From the NCBI GenBank assembly GCA_025360045.1, contig JANYCY010000078.1:1-43395 (forward strand): DNA of 43,395 bases, read 5' to 3'. The position numbers and the translations under genes are program-made. Below, piece by piece: positions 1-8,133 of this stretch; within the stretch, counting starts at the first letter, position 1, and every line of letters begins with the position of its first letter. This DNA is from Janthinobacterium sp. (lineage in GTDB: Bacteria; Pseudomonadota; Gammaproteobacteria; Burkholderiales; Chitinibacteraceae). The notes below the pieces were generated by a model. It had not been told where the DNA came from. It saw only the letters and a list, made by a program, of their open reading frames with translations, and ran no database searches.

Positions 1-103
1 TAAATATGGAAATAAAAGGGAAGTAGCGCTGAAATTTTAAAAAAAATGCAATTTAATGCAGGATTGTACGTTTTAAATAAAAAAAGTAGTGTATTTAAAT
101 TAA
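1..103. other. AT-rich leader with no gene
   Basis: Very AT-rich sequence with stops in every frame. No gene, promoter or RNA can be supported here. It precedes the epimerase remnant and probably represents decayed coding or recombined DNA at the edge of a polysaccharide locus. Confidence 0.4.
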
Positions 104-232
104 AAATACATCTGCGGTGAGTTTGTGCAGACCTTCCCTAAAGCCCAAAAAATATTGGGCTGGAAGGCGCCTTTTTCGATTGAAAATACACTGTCTGAGA
201 TGGCAAAATATTTCTCAAAAATAAAGAAATAA
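104..232 (+). pseudogene. C-terminal remnant of an NAD-dependent sugar epimerase/dehydratase
   Basis: An open frame of about 42 codons follows an in-frame stop (101-103) and has no start codon. It ends in TFPKAQKILGWKAPFSIENT and then about a dozen residues. The pattern 'T.KAQKlLGW.P..s...' is typical of the extreme C terminus of extended short-chain dehydrogenase/epimerases of UDP-sugars that sit in O-antigen and capsule loci. The Rossmann fold and catalytic YxxxK are absent, so this is either a decayed copy or the tail left by recombination. It lies 5 bp before the sugar transferase gene, where an intact epimerase gene would be expected. Family assignment rests on this short tail only. Confidence 0.5.
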
Positions 233-237
233 TTTAT

Positions 238-801
238 ATGTTAAAAAGACTATTTGATTTTTTGTTTGCACTGCTATTGCTATGTGTTTTTTTATTGCCA
301 ATTGCGTGTGTCGCTATTTTAGTTAAATTCACCTCTAAAGGGCCTGCTCTTTATTGGTCTGATCGCGTAGGTGTTAATAATATTATTTTTCAAATGCCTA
401 AATTTAGGTCGATGTTAATTGATACACCTGCTGTTGCAACTCATTTGCTCTTAGATCCTAATGCATGTTTAACCTCAATTGGTGGCTTCTTACGTAAATC
501 TAGCTTAGATGAGCTGCCACAAATTTGGTGTATTTTATCGGGGCATATGAGTTTTGTTGGTCCTCGGCCAGCACTTTTTAATCAAGAGGATTTAATTGCA
601 TTGCGCACAGAAAAAGGTGTTCATCAGTTAATACCCGGGCTAACAGGATGGGCTCAAATTAATGGTAGAGATGAGTTACCCATTCCTATTAAAGTGGGTT
701 TTGATGTTGAGTATTTACAGCATCATTCTTTTATGTTTGATCTGAAAATTATTTCTTTAACCTTCCTAAAAGTTATTAGGCGAGATGGGATTACGCATTG
801 A
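238..801 (+). CDS. Undecaprenyl-phosphate sugar phosphotransferase (bacterial sugar transferase family)
   Basis: The 187-residue protein matches the small, single-domain polyprenyl-phosphate phosphoglycosyl transferases (PglC/WcaJ C-terminal type, PF02397). These move a sugar-1-phosphate from a UDP-sugar to undecaprenyl phosphate at the inner face of the cytoplasmic membrane, the first step of a lipid-linked glycan. Visible signatures in order are an N-terminal hydrophobic re-entrant helix (about residues 8-32), KFRSM, SLDELPQ with the Asp-Glu catalytic pair, MSFVGPRP, and PGLTGWAQINGRD. The length is that of the minimal family members. The gene is followed after 63 bp by the WbpM-like dehydratase, which would supply a 4-keto-6-deoxy sugar precursor, so the two probably act in the same O-glycan or O-antigen pathway. 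The exact sugar donor cannot be read from the sequence. Confidence 0.88.
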   Translation: MLKRLFDFLFALLLLCVFLLPIACVAILVKFTSKGPALYWSDRVGVNNIIFQMPKFRSMLIDTPAVATHLLLDPNACLTSIGGFLRKSSLDELPQIWCILSGHMSFVGPRPALFNQEDLIALRTEKGVHQLIPGLTGWAQINGRDELPIPIKVGFDVEYLQHHSFMFDLKIISLTFLKVIRRDGITH

Positions 802-864
802 TGGGTTGTGCTTTAGTGCAACTATAAGATAGAGACTCTTCATGGAAAATAAATAGGTCGTTGA

Positions 865-2766
865 ATGTTTAAAAGAACTATTGGCTTACGTAGAACCACT
901 AAAAGTTTAATTATTTTAGCGGCTGATTTTGTTTTGTTACCTTTGGCTCTTTGGTCTGCAATTGCTTTGCGCATGGACAATTGGCATTATCCTAGCCAAT
1001 TTTCTTGGTGGTTTTTTTTTCTGCCATCACTGATTGCGGTACCTATTTTTATCCGCTTCGGTCTGTATCGCGCTGTAATTCGTTATATTGAGGATCGAGC
1101 CGTGCTAACCATTGCGGCTGCGGTTTCTATTGCACTACTTGGTTTTATGGCTGCTATTCAATTATTACAAGTAGCGGCGATTCCAAGAGGGTCTTTAATT
1201 ATTTTTTGGCTACTGGCAATGTCAGCTATTATTGCAAGTCGTTTTTTTGCACGTTCAATTTTGCGCAAAATGACATTGGCGAAGTCGGATAGAAAAAGAG
1301 TCCTCATTTATGGTGCAGGTAGTGCTGGGCGGCAACTGGCGGTTGGTTTGCGTACAGGACAAGAGTTTCAGCTTGTAGGCTTTGTAGATGACTCCTCTAA
1401 TCAGCAGGGCTTACAGATTGGTGGACTAAAAGTACTGAGTAATGATCAAATGCTTAATTGCATTGAGGAAAATAGAGTTGATCAGGTTTTATTGGCTATG
1501 CCGTCTGCTTCGCGCTCTCGACAAATTGAGCTGGTAAATCAGCTTGAGCCTCTGGTTGTGGAGGTGCGTATTTTGCCTGGCTTGGCAGATTTAGTTAATG
1601 GTGAAGTTCGGTTGACGGATGCTCGTGAGGTAGGCGTTGATGAGTTATTAGGGCGTCAGCCGGTCCCCCCGAATCAGCAGTTATTAGCGCGTAATATAGC
1701 GGGTAAGTCGGTGATGGTATCTGGTGCAGGTGGATCCATTGGTTCGGAATTATGCCGCCAAATTATTAAGAATAAGCCAATTTGCTTGGTATTGTACGAA
1801 TTGTCTGAATATGCACTGTATTCAATTGAGCAAGAGTTACGTAATTTAATTCGAGATCAAGGTTTATCCATCGTCTTATGTCCTGTTTTGGGTTCTGTGC
1901 AAAATGGAGCACGTATTGAAGCGATAATGACGCGCTATGATGTGCAAACTGTCTATCATGCAGCAGCATATAAACATGTACCTCTGGTTGAATATAATAT
2001 TACTGAAGGTGTATTAAATAATGCACAGGGTACCCGTAATGCCGCTGCTGCAGCCATAAAGGCTGGCGTTGAATCCTTTGTGCTTATCTCAACGGATAAA
2101 GCAGTCAGGCCAACAAATGTGATGGGGGCAAGTAAGCGGATGGCGGAGTTAGCCTTACAAGCTTATGCTTTAGATCCTAGCGTTAAAACTCAGTTTAGTA
2201 TGGTTCGGTTTGGCAATGTACTTGGATCGAGTGGCTCGGTTGTTCCCTTGTTTCGTAAGCAAATTGCTACTGGTGGCCCTGTAAGAGTAACTCATCCTGA
2301 AATTAATCGATTTTTTATGACTATTCCTGAAGCTGCTCAATTGGTGATTCAAGCGGGGGCAATGGGTGGTAACGGTGAAGTTTTTGTACTTGATATGGGG
2401 AAACCGGTTCGTATTGTGGATTTAGCACGACGAATGATTCACTTAAGTGGATATTCTGTACGTGGGGAAACGAATCCAGATGGTGATATTGCTATCGAGT
2501 TTACGGGGCTGCGGCCAGGTGAAAAACTATATGAAGAGTTATTAATTGGTGACAACGTAAGCGGTACTGAGCATCCGCGAATTATGAAGGCACATGAGCA
2601 CTGCTTGCCCTTAAGTGAGCTTGAACAAGTAATTGCTGATTTGGTTTTAGCCTGTACGTCTAATGATATAAAGAAAATTATGACTCTTTTGATGAGGTAT
2701 GTTTCCGGTTTTGAGCCAGATCAAGATATTCGTGATCATCTGAATGATTTTCCGTGTTATAAATGA
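865..2766 (+). CDS. Membrane-bound UDP-N-acetylglucosamine 4,6-dehydratase, WbpM/PglF/CapD type
   Basis: The 633-residue protein has several N-terminal membrane helices (about residues 13-130), a first nucleotide-binding fold with GAGSAGRQ at 150-157, and a second, catalytic Rossmann domain with GAGGSIG at 287-293. The catalytic segment STDKAVRPTNVMGASK (409-424) carries Met at 420 and Lys at 424, the MxxxK variant that replaces YxxxK in WbpM-family dehydratases. It would convert UDP-GlcNAc to the 4-keto-6-deoxy sugar that leads to QuiNAc, bacillosamine or FucNAc. Full family length, no frameshift. It is separated by 63 bp from the sugar transferase and likely shares its transcript. Product stereochemistry (retaining or inverting) is not certain, though full-length membrane members are usually retaining. 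Confidence 0.9.
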   Translation: MFKRTIGLRRTTKSLIILAADFVLLPLALWSAIALRMDNWHYPSQFSWWFFFLPSLIAVPIFIRFGLYRAVIRYIEDRAVLTIAAAVSIALLGFMAAIQLLQVAAIPRGSLIIFWLLAMSAIIASRFFARSILRKMTLAKSDRKRVLIYGAGSAGRQLAVGLRTGQEFQLVGFVDDSSNQQGLQIGGLKVLSNDQMLNCIEENRVDQVLLAMPSASRSRQIELVNQLEPLVVEVRILPGLADLVNGEVRLTDAREVGVDELLGRQPVPPNQQLLARNIAGKSVMVSGAGGSIGSELCRQIIKNKPICLVLYELSEYALYSIEQELRNLIRDQGLSIVLCPVLGSVQNGARIEAIMTRYDVQTVYHAAAYKHVPLVEYNITEGVLNNAQGTRNAAAAAIKAGVESFVLISTDKAVRPTNVMGASKRMAELALQAYALDPSVKTQFSMVRFGNVLGSSGSVVPLFRKQIATGGPVRVTHPEINRFFMTIPEAAQLVIQAGAMGGNGEVFVLDMGKPVRIVDLARRMIHLSGYSVRGETNPDGDIAIEFTGLRPGEKLYEELLIGDNVSGTEHPRIMKAHEHCLPLSELEQVIADLVLACTSNDIKKIMTLLMRYVSGFEPDQDIRDHLNDFPCYK

Positions 2767-2789
2767 CAGATTGATATGTAAATAGTGTC

Positions 2790-2822
2790 TAGGCGGAATG
2801 AGCCGAAGGCATTATTTAACGG
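2790..2822 (+). repeat. Dispersed palindromic repeat, family R1 (diverged copy)
   Basis: GGCGGAATGAGCC.AAGGCATTATTTAACGG is a diverged copy of the CGGATGAGC...GCGTTATCCG palindrome found in several intergenic gaps of this window. Confidence 0.5.
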
Positions 2823-2851
2823 CTGTTAGATACTGGTGGCTTTGAGCGTGG

Positions 2852-2889
2852 GGTCGGCGGATAACGTTTCACGTGTCCGACCTACGATA
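2852..2889 (-). repeat. Dispersed palindromic repeat, family R1 (diverged, inverted copy)
   Basis: GTCGGCGGATAACG followed by GTGTCCGACCTACG resembles the R1 copy at 14339-14370 read in the same direction, and faces the copy at 2790-2822. Confidence 0.5.
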
Positions 2890-2977
2890 CCCCTGATTGA
2901 AGTGCTTGGGGATTACTGGATTTTGAACTACTTATTTCGGTAAGTTATGTTGAGCCAGATCATTAGGAGGAAGCGCT

Positions 2978-3289
2978 TTGATTAAAATTGATATCATTAG
3001 ACTACAGAGCGGTCTTTGTGAGGTTAATTGTCAAGTGTCGGTGGACTATCAAAAGCAAGATCAGCTTAATTTAAAAACTGGAAAAATAAAATTTGGCTCT
3101 TATATAAAAACTTTACATTTTAGTAAAGCGGGCGGGGTTTTATTTTCTGCAAGTATGAGTGTCGCAATGGCGGCAAACCCTTCCTATCGTTTTACAATAG
3201 GCAATCTAGCTAAAAATGATATGCTCAATGTGTTCTGGGAAGATAAGTGGGGAAAGAAGGAAAAAATAGACTATATTGTCACCGTATGA
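2978..3289 (+). CDS. SoxZ-like immunoglobulin-fold protein (orphan)
   Basis: A 103-residue protein without signal peptide. A TTG start is chosen because a strong AGGAGG lies 8 bp upstream. Its C-terminal half follows the SoxZ pattern: a strand ending in a 'GGVLFSASMS' turn, then 'AANPSYRFTIG' (SoxZ: 'xxNPxxxFxxx'), then a Lys-Asn-Asp turn and 'VFWEDKWGKKE' (SoxZ: 'VxWxDxxG'). SoxZ pairs with SoxY in the periplasm to carry sulfur intermediates during thiosulfate oxidation and is exported with SoxY. No other sox gene is adjacent; a SoxY-like gene lies about 14 kb away (17033-17467). The match is by eye and moderate, so it could be another small beta-sandwich protein. Confidence 0.5.
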   Translation: MIKIDIIRLQSGLCEVNCQVSVDYQKQDQLNLKTGKIKFGSYIKTLHFSKAGGVLFSASMSVAMAANPSYRFTIGNLAKNDMLNVFWEDKWGKKEKIDYIVTV

Positions 3290-3317
3290 TCTCAATTCTT
3301 TTATGATAAAAATATAA

Positions 3318-3487
3318 GTACCTTGACATAAATTATCAAATACTATTCAATCACGCCCTTTTCGCAGGGTGTGAAACAACGAAGTCGTTGCGCACCAAGG
3401 GATGGTGCGCAAGAAAGGCGCTTGCACACCATACGAAAATTACTTGTTTTTGCATTTAAAAATATCTTATAACTTATGTCGAACTAC
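3318..3487 (-). mobile_element. MITE-like element, copy A (about 170 bp)
   Basis: Non-coding element, reverse orientation relative to copies B and C. Its ends read GTACCTTGACATAAATTAT and, from the other side, GTAGTTCGACATAAGTTAT, which are imperfect inverted repeats of each other (15 of 19 positions in this copy). The centre is a long hairpin made of GGTGTGAAACAACGAAG.CGTTGCGCACC and GGTGCGCAAGAAAGGCGCTTGCACACC. A TA dinucleotide is found just inside GTAC and GTAG at the two ends, compatible with TA target duplication. It fills most of the 290 bp between the SoxZ-like gene and gspE. Confidence 0.72.
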
Positions 3488-3579
3488 ATAGCACCATTCT
3501 TTCTATATTGAACTTTCCTTGGTTTTTTTTTCCGTAATTGATTCATAACGTGTTGCTACTACTGTTTTCAACCTATTAA

Positions 3580-5319
3580 ATGGTCAAAAGCATGTCAGCC
3601 TTCAGTACGCTATTGCCCATTGGGCAGCTTCTCCAAGAGCTTGATTTAATTACGGAGTCAGATTTGGAGCGCGCGCTAAAATTGCAAGCTCAGCTTTCTG
3701 CACGCTTGGGCGAAGTGCTTTTGAGATTGGGGCTCATTTCTGAAGATAATCTATATCCTATTTTAGCTAAGCAGTTAGGCATTTCTTTGCTTGATGAGGT
3801 GGATTATGAAGAGGTTATTGAGTTGGTTAGGCAGTTTTTACTTAGCAGGAGTCTAGATCCTCATTGGGTACAAGAAGTTAAGGTGCTTATCTGGGAAAAG
3901 GATGAACAGTTTTATATTGCATCTGCGGACCCAGTTAATGCTTATGCTCAAGAGTGGTTATTGCATTTTCTCGATGGGCAGGTAATTAGTTGGTTATTAA
4001 TTAAATCCTCAGCATTTGATCGCTTAGCTACCTCCTTGGATAGTGGAGTTAAAAGCCATTTTGCGGATGATGAATTAAACTATTTGCGTGAACTTGCTCA
4101 AGAAGCCCCCGTTATCGAATTAGTGAATAATGTTTGGGCACAAGCCATTGATGCTGGGGCATCAGATATTCATATCGAGCCAGAAGAAAAGCATTTTACT
4201 ATTCGATTTAGAGTTGACGGTATTTTAAAGTCTCAAATTAAACTGCCTAAAGAACGTTATGACGCCGTTGCTACGCGAATTAAATTAATTTCAGGTTTGG
4301 ATATAGCAGAAAGACGGCTTCCTCAAGATGGGCGTATTTCAGTAAAAGCAAGTGGTATAGAAATAGATATTCGTGTTTCATCTATTCCTGCGGTGTATGG
4401 AGAATCTATTGTTTTAAGACTATTACCCAAAGAGCGTCATGATTTTTCTTTAGCCCACTTAGGGATGGAGGAGGATCATATGCAGATCTTCCGAAAATGG
4501 GTTGGCGAGCCTCATGGGATTGTTTTAGTTACAGGGCCAACAGGCTCTGGGAAAAGCACCACCCTATATACCGCCTTGTCCGAGGCGAATGATCATCAGC
4601 ACAAAATGATTACAGTAGAAGACCCTGTTGAATATCGTTTACAAGAAATCGTTCAAATACAGGCGCACGCAGAAATAGGCTATACATTTGCCCGTGCTTT
4701 GCGTGCAATATTACGCCATGATCCAGATATTATAATGATTGGCGAAATTCGCGATTTGGAAACCGCCGAAATTGCGATTCAATCTGCAATGACCGGCCAT
4801 ATGGTGCTGTCTACTTTGCATACAAATGATGCAATTAGTACATTTGGGCGTTTAATGGATATGGGTATAGAGCCTTTTTTAATTTCTTCTGCGGTGAGGG
4901 CGGTGCAAGCACAGCGTTTACTGCGTAAGTTGTGTGTGCATTGTTCTGTTGAAGAGGACAATGAAATTATCCAGTCTTTATTTGCAACAGGACTAGCTAA
5001 AGAAATATCAGACTTACAACAACGATATCCACTTTTATTAAATCGCTCATTAAACTGGAAAAAAAGCGTTGGCTGCTCTCACTGCCAATTTACTGGTTAC
5101 AAAGGAAGGCAGGGGATTTATGAATTTTTGGAAGTCAGCTCAGAAATTCAAGCTGCAATAGTTCGTAAAGCAAGTGTTGCAGAGTTTAAATTGATAGCAA
5201 AAAAAGAAGGATATAGGACGTTACGAGAGGATGGCTTAATTAAGGCGAGTAAAGGTATTACTTCTATAGAGGAAGTTAGTAGGGTGACTGGCTTGCGTAA
5301 TAGTGAGTATGCCTCATGA
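3580..5319 (+). CDS. gspE: Type II secretion ATPase GspE
   Basis: This 579-residue hexameric ATPase works on the cytoplasmic face of the inner-membrane platform and powers pseudopilus assembly. The N-terminal MshEN-type domain (about 10-150, with LGLISEDNLYPILAKQLGI) normally docks on GspL. The catalytic half shows the Walker A motif GPTGSGKST at 319-327, an Asp box, a Walker B segment RHDPDIIMIGEIRD, and the His box TGHMVLSTLHTNDA. A CxxC...CxxC zinc element (CVHC and CSHC, spaced by about 50 residues) identifies GspE rather than PilT. It is the first gene of an eleven-gene operon and overlaps gspF by 4 bp. A second in-frame ATG 12 bp downstream is an alternative start. Copy A of the MITE-like element lies 92 bp upstream and may contain or displace the promoter. 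Confidence 0.95.
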   Translation: MVKSMSAFSTLLPIGQLLQELDLITESDLERALKLQAQLSARLGEVLLRLGLISEDNLYPILAKQLGISLLDEVDYEEVIELVRQFLLSRSLDPHWVQEVKVLIWEKDEQFYIASADPVNAYAQEWLLHFLDGQVISWLLIKSSAFDRLATSLDSGVKSHFADDELNYLRELAQEAPVIELVNNVWAQAIDAGASDIHIEPEEKHFTIRFRVDGILKSQIKLPKERYDAVATRIKLISGLDIAERRLPQDGRISVKASGIEIDIRVSSIPAVYGESIVLRLLPKERHDFSLAHLGMEEDHMQIFRKWVGEPHGIVLVTGPTGSGKSTTLYTALSEANDHQHKMITVEDPVEYRLQEIVQIQAHAEIGYTFARALRAILRHDPDIIMIGEIRDLETAEIAIQSAMTGHMVLSTLHTNDAISTFGRLMDMGIEPFLISSAVRAVQAQRLLRKLCVHCSVEEDNEIIQSLFATGLAKEISDLQQRYPLLLNRSLNWKKSVGCSHCQFTGYKGRQGIYEFLEVSSEIQAAIVRKASVAEFKLIAKKEGYRTLREDGLIKASKGITSIEEVSRVTGLRNSEYAS

Positions 5320-6512
5320 AATTCACTTATATTGCAAGCAATAAGGCTGGAATTAAAAGTCAAGGAGAGGTTGATGCGCTGAACCAATCAGATGCATTGC
5401 TGGTATTAAAAGGGCAGGGAGTAATACCCACTCAGTTGCAGGTAAAGCGAGTAGAAAGTCAGCTCCGAATACAAAAAGGTTTTTCTCGTGCTCAAATGGC
5501 TATTTTTATACGTGAATTATCTATTTTATTAAAGGCAGGTGTACCCCTGGCGGAAGCGATTTCATCTATGCAGCGCACACACTCTATAACTGAAGCGGGG
5601 CAAGTGGCAGAGCGAATTAATAATAAACTATTGTCAGGGAGTAAATTAAGCCATGCTATGGAGCAATCAGGAGCAAATTGGCCTGCATATTTATTGCAAC
5701 TGACCAGCGCGGGTGAGATGACTGGGCATTTGGCAAAAGCATTGGCTCATGCGGCTGATCAAATGGATTATCAAGAGAAGATTGCCGGCGAAATTAAAAG
5801 CGCTCTTATTTATCCTGCTGTTTTATTGAGCTCAGGGGTTTTAGCGACGCTTACCATTTTTATTATGGTAGTTCCTAAGTTTGCTAATTTATTAAAAAAT
5901 GGCCGAGTGCAGTTACCAGATATTTCTATTTGGGTTTTGAAATCTGGTTTGTTTGTAAAACAAAACTTGCCCTTATTAAGTCTACTGGGTTTATTTGTGA
6001 TATTTTTTTTGGTGTATTTATTTAGTAATGCCAATTTTAGAAAAGCACTACCTAATTATGCGGAGGGCTTACCATTACTGGGTTCTTGGATTCGCCAAAC
6101 TGAAATTGCCCGCTGGGCGAGTATGCTGCAAGTCTTATTAGAAAATAAAGTGCCGCTAGTTTCTGCTTTGGAGTTGGCACAAACAGGCGTTGGTTTACAG
6201 GGGTTTCAGCGGGCTCTAGGGCTGGTTATTTCAGATATTAGGGCAGGAATTTCATTATCTGCAGCATTAGAAAAACATGCTACGGTTACACCCATGGCGA
6301 TAAATTTGATATCGGTAGGAGAGCGATCAGGCGATTTACCCGCTACTTTGAAAACGATTTCAGAGTTATATATTACAGCTGGGCGCGAAAGAATGAAACG
6401 ATTTCTAATCTTATTAGAGCCATTAACTATTTTACTAATGGGATCGACGATTGGATTTATTATGATAGCAATTATGCTCGCAATAACAAGCCTAAGTAAT
6501 GTTAGCTTATAA
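5316..6512 (+). CDS. gspF: Type II secretion inner-membrane platform protein GspF
   Basis: This 398-residue polytopic protein sits at the centre of the inner-membrane assembly platform and contacts GspE, GspL and GspM. It has the two repeated GspF domains: the first begins near 'FSRAQMAIFIRELSILLKAG' with 'LKAGVPLAEAI' and is followed by a membrane helix (about 165-190); the second begins with 'TEIARWASMLQVLLENKVPL' and ends in the last helix 'LLEPLTILLMGSTIGFIMIA'. Three hydrophobic segments fit the family topology. The ATG overlaps the gspE stop codon (ATGA), indicating translational coupling. The gene is followed by MITE-like copy B. Confidence 0.95.
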   Translation: MKFTYIASNKAGIKSQGEVDALNQSDALLVLKGQGVIPTQLQVKRVESQLRIQKGFSRAQMAIFIRELSILLKAGVPLAEAISSMQRTHSITEAGQVAERINNKLLSGSKLSHAMEQSGANWPAYLLQLTSAGEMTGHLAKALAHAADQMDYQEKIAGEIKSALIYPAVLLSSGVLATLTIFIMVVPKFANLLKNGRVQLPDISIWVLKSGLFVKQNLPLLSLLGLFVIFFLVYLFSNANFRKALPNYAEGLPLLGSWIRQTEIARWASMLQVLLENKVPLVSALELAQTGVGLQGFQRALGLVISDIRAGISLSAALEKHATVTPMAINLISVGERSGDLPATLKTISELYITAGRERMKRFLILLEPLTILLMGSTIGFIMIAIMLAITSLSNVSL

Positions 6513-6522
6513 TTAATGCTAA

Positions 6523-6691
6523 ATATTTCGATATAAGTTATAAGGTGTTTTTAAATGCAAAAAAAATGGTTTTCGTAGGGTGTGCAAGCGCTTTTCTTGC
6601 GCACCGCACCCTTGGTGCGCAACGACTTCGTCGTTTCACACCCTACGAAAATGCATGATTGAAAAATTTTTGATAATTTATGCCAAGGCAC
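6523..6691 (+). mobile_element. MITE-like element, copy B (about 169 bp)
   Basis: Same order of blocks as copy C: TTCGATATAAGTTATAAG, TTTTTAAATGCAAAA, GTAGGGTGTGCAAGCGC, TTGCGCACC, GGTGCGCAACGACTTCGT, TTTCACACCCTACGAAAA, TGCATGATTGAA, TTTGATAATTTATGCCAAGG. The two GTAGGGTGTG and CACACCCTAC arms can form a long hairpin in mRNA. It ends only 2 bp before the gspG start codon, so gspG's ribosome-binding region lies inside the element. Confidence 0.75.
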
Positions 6692-6693
6692 TT

Positions 6694-7128
6694 ATGAATG
6701 CGAGCACTAAAGTATCTGGATTCACCTTGATTGAAATGCTAGTCGTTCTGGTTATTATTGGTTTATTAGTGGGTTTAGTGGGGCCTAAATTATTTGGAAA
6801 AGTAGACTCCTCTAAAATAGAAACAGCTAAAACACAAATAAAAATGCTGAAAAATGGCCTGGAAACACTTAGGCTGGATTTAGGGCGTTATCCAACAAAA
6901 GAAGAAGGGTTGGGTTTATTGGATAATCGTCCTAGCGATGAAAGATTACGAGGAAAATGGCGCGGTCCTTATTTGGATGAAAATGTGCCTTTAGATCCTT
7001 GGGGAGGGGCATATCAATATGAAGTTCCAGGCGTAAATGGGAGGCCTTTTTTACTATTTTCTTTTGGCGCGGATGGAAAAAGAGGTGGAGAAGAAAATGA
7101 TGCAGATATCGGGATTGCTGCTAATTAG
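6694..7128 (+). CDS. gspG: Major pseudopilin GspG
   Basis: This is the main subunit of the T2SS pseudopilus, cleaved by a prepilin peptidase and assembled in the inner membrane. From the ATG at 6694 the precursor is 144 residues with a short leader MNASTKVSG, cleavage between Gly and Phe, then FTLIEMLVVLVIIGLLVGLV with Glu at mature position 5. The globular part has the GspG signatures 'ALRLDLGRYPT-EEGL' (here LRLDLGRYPTKEEGLGLL), 'WRGPYL', 'PLDPWGGAYQYEVPG', and the calcium-binding-like tail 'SFGADGKRGGEENDADIG'. An upstream in-frame extension through the MITE-like element back to 6580 is rejected because a leader of normal length starts at 6694. Confidence 0.93.
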   Translation: MNASTKVSGFTLIEMLVVLVIIGLLVGLVGPKLFGKVDSSKIETAKTQIKMLKNGLETLRLDLGRYPTKEEGLGLLDNRPSDERLRGKWRGPYLDENVPLDPWGGAYQYEVPGVNGRPFLLFSFGADGKRGGEENDADIGIAAN

Positions 7129-7140
7129 GGGCACATTATA

Positions 7141-7169
7141 CCTGATGAGCGAAGCGTTATTCGACAACC
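7141..7169 (+). repeat. Dispersed palindromic repeat, family R1
   Basis: GATGAGCGAAGCGTTATTCGACAA between gspG and gspH matches the R1 copy at 16132-16166 with one or two differences. The 119 bp gap holds nothing else recognisable. Confidence 0.6.
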
Positions 7170-7247
7170 ATATTGTAGTAATAGATTGGACTGTCATAAA
7201 TCCAAAATAAATTTCATGAACGGCTTATGCAAAATCATGGTTAAAGA

Positions 7248-7721
7248 ATGAAAGAAATAATGGATGCGCCGACATGGAGCCATTGGGGAAAACTAAGCTG
7301 GCTGCGTCCTAATGCCTCGCATTTATCTAATGGTTTTACATTGATTGAATTATTAGTTGTGATGGTTTTGTTGGGGCTAATGGTTTCAGTTGCATTGCCA
7401 AATTTAGAAAAAATGCTACAAAGCATACGTTCAGTTAATGATAAGCAGAAAATATTAAATGCAATATTAGAGCTACCTATTCGGGCGCATGGCATGGGAT
7501 CAAGTATTTATTTGGACGAAAAAAACTATAATAGTTTAGCGGAAGACGGGGAAAAAATACTCGATATCCCTAGTGGCTGGAAAGTTAAAGTAAACACTAG
7601 GATTTATTATGATTTTAATGGTTTTTGTACTGGTGGAACGATTACTTTACTTGGACCTGATTTATATATGAGTGAGTACGTGATTAGCCCACCATTTTGC
7701 CGGTTTAACATAGATGAATAA
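7248..7721 (+). CDS. gspH: Minor pseudopilin GspH
   Basis: The 157-residue pre-pseudopilin carries the prepilin box G-FTLIELLVVMVLLGLMVSV with Glu at +5 and a small C-terminal beta domain with two cysteines (in 'GFCTGG' and 'PPFCRF') that could form a disulfide. The position after gspG and before gspI fits GspH, which sits near the pseudopilus tip complex. The leader ahead of the cleavage site is long, 29 residues from the first ATG or 25 from the ATG at 7260, and no closer in-frame start is present. The stop overlaps gspI by 8 bp, indicating coupling. Confidence 0.85.
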   Translation: MKEIMDAPTWSHWGKLSWLRPNASHLSNGFTLIELLVVMVLLGLMVSVALPNLEKMLQSIRSVNDKQKILNAILELPIRAHGMGSSIYLDEKNYNSLAEDGEKILDIPSGWKVKVNTRIYYDFNGFCTGGTITLLGPDLYMSEYVISPPFCRFNIDE

Positions 7722-8133
7722 ATCTGTTGGATTTGGTCTTTTAGAGGCAATTGTTGCTATGGCCCTTATTTCAGGGATAGGCATAAGCTTATTTGCGTGG
7801 ATTAATAGTAATATGATCACCCTGCAAAGAGTAGAAGCGGCACGTGCTCGCCACATGGCGATAGAAAATAGTATTGAATATATGCAAAATATTAATCCTA
7901 TGTTAACGCCCGATGGAAAAGTAACCTTGGGCGATCTTCATCTAAGCTGGAATAGCACCTTAAAAGCGGCCCCTGTAGATATAAAGGATTTTAGTTTATA
8001 TCAGGTCGCATTATATGATGTTGTACTTAATGGCTCTGATGCTAATAATCCTAGTTGGTTTGATTTTACAATGACGCTAGTGGCCTATAAAAAGGTAAGG
8101 CTCTATGATAATCCAATCCAGCTCATGCAATAA
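7714..8133 (+). CDS. gspI: Minor pseudopilin GspI
   Basis: The 139-residue precursor starts MNKSVG then FGLLEAIVAMALISGIGISL, the class III signal with Glu at +5 and the 'GFxLLEVLVAL' style typical of GspI. GspI nucleates the pseudopilus tip with GspJ and GspK. The gene overlaps gspH by 8 bp and gspJ by 29 bp, a tight arrangement that suggests coupled translation of the tip proteins. The C-terminal domain is poorly conserved, so the name rests on the leader and gene order. Confidence 0.85.
   Translation: MNKSVGFGLLEAIVAMALISGIGISLFAWINSNMITLQRVEAARARHMAIENSIEYMQNINPMLTPDGKVTLGDLHLSWNSTLKAAPVDIKDFSLYQVALYDVVLNGSDANNPSWFDFTMTLVAYKKVRLYDNPIQLMQ

Noticed and set aside
6580-6693. N-terminal extension of GspG upstream of 6694
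   Set aside because: It translates the MITE-like element and would put the prepilin cleavage site about 47 residues in; the ATG at 6694 gives a normal leader.
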